Shown: positions 6,581 to 12,657 of the stretch, one piece after another
Numbering within the stretch: the first letter of the stretch is position 1
Layout: every line of letters begins with the position of its first letter
Assembly (NCBI GenBank): GCA_021809235.1
Contig: JAKBAG010000066.1
Coordinates: 1-12,657, forward strand
Origin: Acidobacteriota bacterium
Lineage (GTDB): Bacteria > Acidobacteriota > Terriglobia > Terriglobales > Acidobacteriaceae
Direction of reading: 5' to 3'
Length of the DNA: 12,657 nucleotides
Notes under the pieces: generated by a model
Databases searched by the model: none
What the model was told of the DNA's origin: nothing
The model's input: the letters and a program-made list of their open reading frames with translations, nothing else
Program-made: the position numbers and the translations under genes

Positions 6581-7978
6581 ATGACGAGCCAGGCATCGGT
6601 GAAAGTGCTGATCGTCGAAGATGAAATCCATGCAAGACAGGGTCTGGCCGAGTTGATCTCCGACTGGGGATACGAGACTGAGACTGCGCGGGATGGTATT
6701 GAGGGGTTTGAGAAGGTTCTTGCCTGGAGTCCTGAGATTGTCATCACCGATTTGAAAATGCCCCGCATGGATGGCATGGAACTGCTGATGAAGCTGGCGG
6801 ACTCGGATGTTTCGCTTGCGGTGATTGTGCTTACTGCCCAGGGTTCCGTGGAACTGGCCGTGGATGCCATGAAACTGGGCGCCTATGATTTCCTGCCCAA
6901 GCCGGTAGATTCCGCCAGACTGAAAACCATTTTGCGCAATGCAACCCGGCAACGGGAAACTGAAGCCGAGCGAGCCGTAACCCAACAACAGATGCGACAA
7001 AGCGGCTCGCTGGGGCCGCTGGTTGGGCAGTCCGAACAGATGCGGGAGATTTTCAGTCTGATCGAACGGATTGCAGCAACCAATGTTTCCGTGCTGATTA
7101 CCGGCGAGAGTGGGACCGGAAAGGAACTGGTGGCACGAACGCTCCATGCCTTGAGCGACAGGAAGGAGCGGCCATTTGTGGCTGTCAACTGTGCCGCAAT
7201 TCCGGAAACACTGATGGAAAGTGAGATTTTTGGCCACGAGAAAGGCGCATTTACCGGAGCCACAGAGCGCCGCATCGGCTGCTTCGAGCTTGCCGAGGGC
7301 GGAACACTGCTGTTGGATGAACTGGGCGAAATGCCCATCGGCATCCAGGCAAAGCTGCTCCGTGTGCTCGAGGAGCGCAAGATGCGACGACTGGGTGGAA
7401 GCTCGGAAATCGCCGTGGACGTACGCGTCCTTGCTGCAACCAATCGAAGTCCGGATGCGGCAGTGAGTGCAGGGCAGTTGCGAGCCGATCTGTTGTATCG
7501 ACTGAATGTATTCCATATCCAAATCCCACCGCTGCGGGACCGCTCTGACGATATTCCCCTCATGGTAGAAGCCATGCTTGCCGAGATGAACCGCAAACAT
7601 GGCCGACGCGTGTCCGGAATTGCGCCCGATGCCATGCAGGCGCTGCAAGCGTACGATTGGCCGGGGAATGCTCGGGAACTACGGAATCGGATGGAGCGTG
7701 CCGTGATTCTGACCCCTGATGGTGAGGCTATACAGGCCCGCCACTTCCCGGAAAAGCCGCTTCGCCGGGATGTTGCCGTCGGCGCGTCGCAAACATCTGA
7801 CGCCGTACTACTTGAGGTAGGTACAACGGTGGCGGAAGCGGAGCGACGATTGATTATGAAGACCCTTGAGTCAGCAGGAGGGAACAAGACGCGTGCCGCA
7901 CAGATGTTGGCAGTGAGCTTGAAGACACTGCATAACAAACTCAAGGAGTATCGCCAGCAAGGTACGGATGCCGAGTAA
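6581..7978 (+). CDS. Sigma-54-dependent response regulator, NtrC/AtoC family
   Basis: DNA-binding regulator that activates sigma-54 promoters when phosphorylated by its partner kinase. The 465 residues show three parts in the standard order. A receiver domain (about 8-120) has the acidic pocket in VEDE, phospho-acceptor D57 in ITDLKMP, T85 and K107 in LPKP. The AAA+ domain (about 145-385) has Walker A GESGTGKE (175-182), the sigma-54-contacting GAFTGA loop (222-227) and Walker B LLLDELGE (D246, E247). A Fis-type helix-turn-helix lies at about 422-457, with the NKTRAAQMLAVSLKTLHNKL core. All key residues are intact, so it should be an active ATPase that can work with sigma-54. It is 21 bp upstream of the histidine kinase, its evident partner. 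Target genes cannot be told; I found no sigma-54 promoter of the GG-N10-GC type in the flanking gap. Confidence 0.96.
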   Translation: MTSQASVKVLIVEDEIHARQGLAELISDWGYETETARDGIEGFEKVLAWSPEIVITDLKMPRMDGMELLMKLADSDVSLAVIVLTAQGSVELAVDAMKLGAYDFLPKPVDSARLKTILRNATRQRETEAERAVTQQQMRQSGSLGPLVGQSEQMREIFSLIERIAATNVSVLITGESGTGKELVARTLHALSDRKERPFVAVNCAAIPETLMESEIFGHEKGAFTGATERRIGCFELAEGGTLLLDELGEMPIGIQAKLLRVLEERKMRRLGGSSEIAVDVRVLAATNRSPDAAVSAGQLRADLLYRLNVFHIQIPPLRDRSDDIPLMVEAMLAEMNRKHGRRVSGIAPDAMQALQAYDWPGNARELRNRMERAVILTPDGEAIQARHFPEKPLRRDVAVGASQTSDAVLLEVGTTVAEAERRLIMKTLESAGGNKTRAAQMLAVSLKTLHNKLKEYRQQGTDAE

Positions 7979-7999
7979 CAGGAGATTCGACGGAAGCTA

Positions 8000-9901
8000 A
8001 TGCGACTGAAAACAAAACTCGTTTTAGCGATCAGCGCACTGGTGGTTGCCGTTGCCTCGGTGCTATCGCTGGTTTATCTTGACCAGCTGCTGGAAGCAAC
8101 GATTCACCAGTCCTACCAGTCGAATTTACTGGTTGCGCGGGAGGTTCGCTACGCGCTGCAACTGGCACTGGAGAACGGACTGAAAAACCGGGTGGTTCAC
8201 CCAAACGATCCGGTTGAGCTGCGCACGCTTGCGGCTCAAGCAGTTCGAAGCGATGCCACCCTGGCAACGGTGATCAGTGGCGTCAACCGCTACTCGCCAA
8301 CAGTCTATGACATCAGCATCGGCGATGATACGGACCATATTCTGTTGACAACAGGCGCAACTGCGGAGGATATGCCGCTCCCGAACCGTCCGAACTTTGC
8401 CACACTTGTGCAAGGGCAGGCGTGGACATTGCTTCGCGTAGCCATGGGGCCGCCTCAGGTCTTTGAGATTGTTCTACCCATTGAGCGCAACAATCAGCCC
8501 TTTGTCTCTGTCCATGTGGGCGTGCGGACAAGCCTTTTACGTGCCCAGTATGCGCCGTGGATACGGGCAGCCATCTCTCTGATGGGGCTGGCGCTGATTA
8601 CGGCGCTGATTGCTGCAGTGCTGCTGAGTAATGTTGCACTTAAGCCGATGGAGGAGGTCAGTGCCCGGCTGGACTTCTGGAGTCGACAGGAGAAAACAGC
8701 CGAAGACCGACGCAACGAGAAGAAAGCAGATACTGTAGCGCGCGTGACCAGCAAGATTGAACAGTTTGGTCAGCGCATGCAGACGGTTGAGGATGTATTT
8801 ACAGCACTCAAGGAGAATGTGAGCCATGTCCTTGGAAACCTGCAGGATGGCCTGATTCTGTTTGCCTCCGACGGCCGCGTCGTACTTGCGTCAGAGGCTG
8901 TGACACGCCTGCTGCAGCGCCCCCAGGATGAACTGCTTGGGCAGACGGCGGAGAAGATTTTCAATGGTCACAGTGCACTGGATCAGAGCTTCCGTACGGC
9001 ATGGGCCTCAAGAAGGAACCTCTCACGGATTGAAGTTGCATCGGAAAATAGTCGTCGACTTGTGATCTCTCTGGAGTGGATTCATGATGATCCCTCCGGA
9101 CGCGGCCTGGGAGCACTGGTCACGCTTCACGATCCGGAATCCGTGGAGGCCATCGAGAGCGAGTTGGAGATCTCGCGCCGGTTGTCTGCTATTGGACGCC
9201 TGACCGCAGGCGTTGGGCATGAGGTGAAGAATCCGATCAATGCGATTGTGGTTCACCTTGAGTTACTGCGCAATCGGATTGGCAGCGGGCAGGACGGTGC
9301 GCTACGACATTTGAATATTATCCACTCCGAAATTCAGCGTCTGGACCGGGTGGTACAGATGCTTGCTGACTTCTCCCGTCCGGTGGAAATTCATCTGGCA
9401 GAATATGACCTGCGTATGCTGGTTGACGATGTGCTTCTGCTGACGGAAGAACAGTACATGCAGAACGGAATTCACATTCGCAGCATGCAGCCAGACGTTC
9501 CCGTGATGGCCAAGGTGGACATAGACCTGATGAAGCAGGCATTGCTGAACGTGACTCTGAACGGGGCGCAGGCCATGGCCAATGGAGGCAGTCTGACCAT
9601 CCTGCTTTCCGCAGATGACCGCATGGCTTCGATTCGTATCCGGGATGAAGGTTCCGGTATGCCGCCGGAGATGCTAGAGAAGATCTTTGACCTGTATTTC
9701 ACGACAAAGAAGGAAGGCAGCGGAATTGGGCTGTCTATGACCTATCGCATCGTGCAATTGCATCAGGGGGAAGTCCGCGTACAATCGGAGGTGAGTCGTG
9801 GAACCGAATTTGAGATTCGCATTCCCCTGCTTCCTGTCGATCGGGGACGTCAGCAGGAGGCGGCTCAATCCGCTTCGAGTCTTCAGAAGGCGACAGGATG
9901 A
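8000..9901 (+). CDS. Membrane sensor histidine kinase
   Basis: Inner-membrane kinase that should phosphorylate the regulator encoded just upstream. At 633 residues: a transmembrane helix (about 6-27), a periplasmic sensor of about 160 residues without cysteine or an obvious ligand motif, a second transmembrane helix (about 188-211), a charged linker (215-275, HAMP- or coiled-coil-like), a PAS-like domain (about 276-385), a HisKA domain with the phosphorylated H407 in GHEVKNP, and an ATPase domain. The latter shows N521 in LNGAQAM, G1 DEGSGM (549-554), FDLYFTTK (563-570) and G2 GSGIGLS (573-579). This layout resembles AtoS/ZraS-type kinases that pair with NtrC-family regulators. ATG 8000 has GGAAG three bases upstream and AGGAG fifteen bases upstream, neither ideally placed. 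Its stop overlaps the start of the lipoprotein gene as ATGA. The signal is unknown. Confidence 0.95.
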   Translation: MRLKTKLVLAISALVVAVASVLSLVYLDQLLEATIHQSYQSNLLVAREVRYALQLALENGLKNRVVHPNDPVELRTLAAQAVRSDATLATVISGVNRYSPTVYDISIGDDTDHILLTTGATAEDMPLPNRPNFATLVQGQAWTLLRVAMGPPQVFEIVLPIERNNQPFVSVHVGVRTSLLRAQYAPWIRAAISLMGLALITALIAAVLLSNVALKPMEEVSARLDFWSRQEKTAEDRRNEKKADTVARVTSKIEQFGQRMQTVEDVFTALKENVSHVLGNLQDGLILFASDGRVVLASEAVTRLLQRPQDELLGQTAEKIFNGHSALDQSFRTAWASRRNLSRIEVASENSRRLVISLEWIHDDPSGRGLGALVTLHDPESVEAIESELEISRRLSAIGRLTAGVGHEVKNPINAIVVHLELLRNRIGSGQDGALRHLNIIHSEIQRLDRVVQMLADFSRPVEIHLAEYDLRMLVDDVLLLTEEQYMQNGIHIRSMQPDVPVMAKVDIDLMKQALLNVTLNGAQAMANGGSLTILLSADDRMASIRIRDEGSGMPPEMLEKIFDLYFTTKKEGSGIGLSMTYRIVQLHQGEVRVQSEVSRGTEFEIRIPLLPVDRGRQQEAAQSASSLQKATG

Positions 9902-10452
9902 AAGACAGGCTGCACTTAGGCTGCATGTTCCTGTGCGTATTGGTGGCCGGTTGCTCGCGAACCAGGGTGCCTTTGCGCAATGGTTTTCTGGCGCCGGAAC
10001 TTGAGTCGTCCCGCCCGGCCAATGCGTCGCTGCCCGTAGTGCTTAGCTTGCCATCCAGGGATGTAATGGAGGGGATGCCGACTCCCCGTGTGGCGCTGGC
10101 GGAATCCGAAACCGAACATAAAACCGGACCCCATCGTCATACCCGTACACCCTCACATCCGGGGGCTCCACAACAGGCCATGAACCTGCAGCCTGAGGTC
10201 AGCGCCATTGGGCAGCTCTCGACCGGCGATGATGAAGGAGCAGCGACCAATCGCCTGACAATGCAGATTACCCGCATGGAAACCGCGCTTAACCAGATGC
10301 ATCGCACGCTGACTCGGCAGCAGCAGCGAACCGTGGCGCAGATCCGGGAATTTCTGAAGGAAGCCCGCCAGGCGCTGACCACCGGAGATATGGATGGAGC
10401 TGGAACGCTGGTCAATAAGGCCGGCATCCTGCTGCGCGAAATGAATCCCTAG
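9898..10452 (+). CDS. Small predicted lipoprotein linked to the two-component system
   Basis: I do not recognise a named family. The 184 residues begin with a short positive stretch (MKDR), a hydrophobic core and the lipobox VAGC with C19, predicting export and lipid attachment. Residues 20-115 are rich in Pro, Ser, Thr, His and Arg and look disordered, which suits a flexible tether. Residues about 118-183 look helical and include a QQQRTVAQIREFLKEA segment followed by LTTGDMDGAGTLVNKA, which resembles one TPR-like helix pair. The start overlaps the histidine-kinase stop as ATGA, so translation is probably coupled and the products made together. A role as an accessory that senses or relays an envelope signal to the kinase is inference. 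Localisation (inner or outer membrane) is uncertain; the residue after Cys is Ser, so there is no Asp+2 inner-membrane retention signal. Confidence 0.8.
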   Translation: MKDRLHLGCMFLCVLVAGCSRTRVPLRNGFLAPELESSRPANASLPVVLSLPSRDVMEGMPTPRVALAESETEHKTGPHRHTRTPSHPGAPQQAMNLQPEVSAIGQLSTGDDEGAATNRLTMQITRMETALNQMHRTLTRQQQRTVAQIREFLKEARQALTTGDMDGAGTLVNKAGILLREMNP

Positions 10453-10459
10453 CGAAATG

Positions 10460-10498
10460 GAAAGCTCGGATTTCCTGCCGACGGAAACCGAAGCTTTC
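10460..10498. terminator. Hairpin between convergent genes, probable two-way terminator
   Basis: GAAAGCT, CGG and TTTCC (10460-10475) pair with GGAAA, CCG and AGCTTTC (10483-10498) around the loop TGCCGAC, giving fifteen base pairs with one unpaired A on each side (10470 and 10491). It fills the 50-bp gap between the lipoprotein and the carboxypeptidase stops. Neither side has a run of T, so termination may be inefficient or depend on other factors. Confidence 0.6.
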
Positions 10499-10502
10499 GC
10501 GC

Positions 10503-12062
10503 TTACTTCGAGTTGTTATAGAAGGCCTCCAGATCCTTGCGGAAGCTCTTCAAGGCGAGCACGTTCAGATAAACCATATGCCCTGCCGGGTAGTAGCCGA
10601 AGGTGATGTTTTTGCTTAGCTTCTGATCAATCCCCATGTGCGCAAGTTCCCACTCAGTGGCTCGGAACGGGGTAGCCAGGTCATAGAGCCCGTTGGCGGA
10701 AAACACATGCAGATGTGGGTTTTTGCGCATCGTATCGCCAAGGTCACCGGCTACGTAAGGTCGTGGCTGTTCCCGCATGTAACCGGAGCTCATGCCCGCA
10801 GCCTTGTGTTTCCAATCCCAATTCTGAATCAGACCAGGCCCTTGCAGCTCATAGGTTTCCTTGCTGGAATACTTCAGGTCGTTCTGCAGGTAATCCTGGA
10901 ATGCGGCCACAAATGCCCCTGTGATTCCGGTATCGGAAGGGTCATAGCCGGGGTAATCGCCAGCAGCCTCAGCATCCGGCCCCCCAAAGCGGGCATCGTA
11001 ACGGCCCAGAATGTCATTCTGGTCCCTGAGCAACTCCTTGCGAAAACGTGATGGCGAAACGCGCAGGTTGCACTCCTTGATGAAGGTCGGCGACAGGCCA
11101 ATGAAGGCACTCATCTGGTTGGCAATGGAGTCGGTCTCTGCCGGCGTGAGAGCATTGCCGGAATAAAGGGCCTGCGCATAAGGTCCACTGGCAAAGGCGC
11201 GGGCCTTAGCCAAAAAGCTGGTGATGTCTGCTGGTTTATTGGGAATCTTGTTGTAATACCAGGCGATGGCGGCAAAGCTGGGAAGGTCGGTTAGATGGGT
11301 GTTATCCAACCCAGGACCGCCAGCGTTGTAATTCAGAATCGACGACAGAAGCACAATGCCGTTCAACTGCACTCCGGCTGAGTTCAATGTGGCAGACAGT
11401 CCAGCTGAACGGGTGGTGCCATACGACTCTCCGAAGAGAAACTTGGGCGAATTCCAGCGATGATTCACCGTCAGGTAACGGACAATAAATCGCGTGAAAG
11501 CCGTCAGATCCTCATCCACTCCGGCAATGTCCTTGATTGTTCCCTTCCCCACTGGCCGCGAAAACCCGGTTCCAGGAGCATCAATAAAGACCAGATCCGA
11601 CTGCGTCAGCAGCGTGTACTCATTGGGAACAATCCGATAGGGTGCATTATGTGTGGCATCCGGACTGTCCGTGACGACGCGCACGGGGCCAACGGAACCC
11701 ATATGCAGCCAGAGAGTGGCCGATCCAGGTCCACCGTTATAGAGAAAGGTAACCGGACGCGAATGGGAATCGGCGCCATCCAGCGTGTAGGCAACGTAAA
11801 AGACACTATGGTATGGCTCCTCCATTTCATCGTGGGCAATGCGCGAGATCAGCAGATTGCCGACTGTGGCTGTGTAATGGAGTACCTGCCCATTCACCGT
11901 AATCTGGTGTTGGGTTACCGATGTGCTCTCCTGAGGAATGGGAATCTCATTCGGGGTGGGCTTTGCGTCTGAATGAGGCTCGGACGGGCGACCTTGTGAC
12001 AGGACGTATGGGCTGGTGAGAATTGCCAGGAACGCGACCGAGTACAGCAACCGACGAACCAT
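10503..12062 (-). CDS. Secreted S10 serine carboxypeptidase
   Basis: Serine peptidase of family S10 (alpha/beta-hydrolase fold), which removes C-terminal residues from peptides, usually at acidic pH. The 519-residue protein starts with a signal peptide (VRRLLYSVAFLAILTSPYVLSQG), so it acts in the periplasm or outside. Visible signs are NGGPGSA (109-115), which forms the oxyanion region, DAPGTGFS (161-168), the nucleophile S213 in GESYG, D461 in GLYDLATPF and H495 in GHMVY. The triad is complete. ATG 12062 is preceded by AGGAGG (12076-12071) with an eight-base spacer, a very strong site. It lies 143 bp downstream of nadK and converges with the two-component operon. A role in peptide scavenging is plausible from the family only. 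Confidence 0.94.
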   Translation of the reverse strand: MVRRLLYSVAFLAILTSPYVLSQGRPSEPHSDAKPTPNEIPIPQESTSVTQHQITVNGQVLHYTATVGNLLISRIAHDEMEEPYHSVFYVAYTLDGADSHSRPVTFLYNGGPGSATLWLHMGSVGPVRVVTDSPDATHNAPYRIVPNEYTLLTQSDLVFIDAPGTGFSRPVGKGTIKDIAGVDEDLTAFTRFIVRYLTVNHRWNSPKFLFGESYGTTRSAGLSATLNSAGVQLNGIVLLSSILNYNAGGPGLDNTHLTDLPSFAAIAWYYNKIPNKPADITSFLAKARAFASGPYAQALYSGNALTPAETDSIANQMSAFIGLSPTFIKECNLRVSPSRFRKELLRDQNDILGRYDARFGGPDAEAAGDYPGYDPSDTGITGAFVAAFQDYLQNDLKYSSKETYELQGPGLIQNWDWKHKAAGMSSGYMREQPRPYVAGDLGDTMRKNPHLHVFSANGLYDLATPFRATEWELAHMGIDQKLSKNITFGYYPAGHMVYLNVLALKSFRKDLEAFYNNSK

Positions 12063-12070
12063 GTGATAAA

Positions 12071-12076
12071 CCTCCT
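12071..12076 (-). promoter_or_regulatory. Strong ribosome binding site of the carboxypeptidase
   Basis: Perfect AGGAGG on the minus strand, eight bases before ATG 12062; it fixes the start of the S10 gene and suggests high translation. Confidence 0.8.
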
Positions 12077-12175
12077 GAACATGGAAACTCTGGACTTTTT
12101 GAAGTGGAACACAAGAGAATCACTCATCCCGATGGAAGTCGTGTCCCGAATGGGGTACAGAATAGCATGCTCAAA

Positions 12176-12194
12176 AATGCCTGGAAAATGCATT
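12176..12194 (-). terminator. Weak hairpin downstream of nadK
   Basis: On the minus strand AATGC (12194-12190) can pair with GCATT (12180-12176) around nine bases, followed by three more T. The stem is only five base pairs, so this is a marginal terminator. The rest of the 143-bp gap shows no clear promoter for the carboxypeptidase. Confidence 0.25.
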
Positions 12195-12205
12195 GCGACG
12201 AATGA

Positions 12206-12657
12206 CTATCGCTCGCCCCATTTGAGCTTGCTGCGCAAGGCATCGAAGAATCCGTTCTCACCCAGGCGGATGAGCCGAATCATGTACTCCGATCGACGAC
12301 AGCGAAGCTCATCGGCCGTTTCCAGATCAATGGCCTGTTGTCCATCCACAGTGAGCAGAATCTGCCCTGAAGTGCTTGTGCGATTTCCACCTATGCGCAG
12401 GGTAAGCGATGAGTTACCAGGGATGACCATGGGGCGAAGCGTGAGCAGATGTGGACAGATAGGCGTGATGACCAACGCATCTACTCCCGGTACGAGAATG
12501 GGACCGTTTGCAGCCAGCGTATAGGCTGTTGAGCCGGTGGGCGTGGAAACAATCACACCGTCGGCGCGGAAGTTGGCGGCCAGTTTGCCATCCAGCTCGA
12601 TGCTGAACTCACCCATGCGTGCGATGGCCGCCTTGGACAGGACCATGTCATTGACGG
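12206..12657 (-). CDS. nadK: NAD kinase (5' end beyond the window)
   Basis: Phosphorylates NAD+ to NADP+ with ATP (or polyphosphate) in the cytoplasm. Only the C-terminal 150 residues are present. They show the conserved Asn-Asp of the NE/D motif (VNDMVLSK) at the window edge, then DGVIVSTPTGSTAY, the glycine-rich family signature, and the typical ITPICPHLLTLRP. Family members are about 270-310 residues, so the first half, including the GGDG motif, lies outside. The C-terminus ends LRSKLKWGER, near the common end of the family. It is followed by the secreted carboxypeptidase on the same strand after 143 bp. The identification is firm. Confidence 0.95.
   Translation of the reverse strand, partial: VNDMVLSKAAIARMGEFSIELDGKLAANFRADGVIVSTPTGSTAYTLAANGPILVPGVDALVITPICPHLLTLRPMVIPGNSSLTLRIGGNRTSTSGQILLTVDGQQAIDLETADELRCRRSEYMIRLIRLGENGFFDALRSKLKWGER

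Noticed and set aside
6557..7648. Minus-strand open frame of 363 codons opposite the response regulator
   Set aside because: The opposite strand encodes a complete regulator with all motifs; the antisense product is rich in His, Gln and Cys and shows no domain.
6883..7944. Minus-strand open frame of 353 codons opposite the response regulator
   Set aside because: Ser- and Arg-rich shadow of the regulator gene in another frame, with no family likeness.

Overview
This is a 12.7 kb window of an ordinary-looking, moderately GC-rich bacterial chromosome. Protein style and gene mix suggest a Gram-negative soil acidobacterium (Terriglobia-like): an S10 serine carboxypeptidase with a signal peptide, an MlaF-like ATPase with an LSTGQ signature, an NtrC-type two-component system and a lone exopolysaccharide initiating transferase. 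The assignment is inference from protein style; no rRNA or other marker is present. I see no tRNA, rRNA, CRISPR array, insertion sequence, integrase or phage gene.

Left part, all on the minus strand. From right to left in transcription order: a single-domain rhodanese (6475-6137); an M20 zinc dipeptidase (6001-4610); the molybdenum-cofactor guanylyltransferase mobA (4583-3876); and an MlaF-like ABC ATPase (3879-3064) whose GTG start overlaps the mobA stop by four bases. After a 298-bp gap come a membrane polyprenyl-phosphate sugar-phosphate transferase (2765-1239) and nadE, glutamine-dependent NAD+ synthetase, which starts with GTG at 1173 and runs off the left edge. Peptidase, mobA and ATPase are closely packed and are probably one operon.

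Middle, plus strand. A three-gene unit follows a 105-bp divergent region: a sigma-54-dependent response regulator (6581-7978), a membrane histidine kinase (8000-9901) and a small predicted lipoprotein (9898-10452) that overlaps the kinase stop as ATGA. The unit ends at a hairpin shared with the convergent gene to its right.

Right part, minus strand. A secreted S10 serine carboxypeptidase (12062-10503) lies downstream of nadK, NAD kinase, whose 5' end is beyond the right edge. NadE makes NAD+ and NadK phosphorylates it to NADP+, so two consecutive steps of the NAD(P) pathway bracket the window without being adjacent.

Most genes belong to well-known families. The least explained points are the lipoprotein translationally linked to the histidine kinase, a plus-strand terminator-like hairpin in a gap where both neighbours read on the minus strand, and the ATPase without visible permease or substrate-binding partners. 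I do not see strong evidence for a wholly new system.
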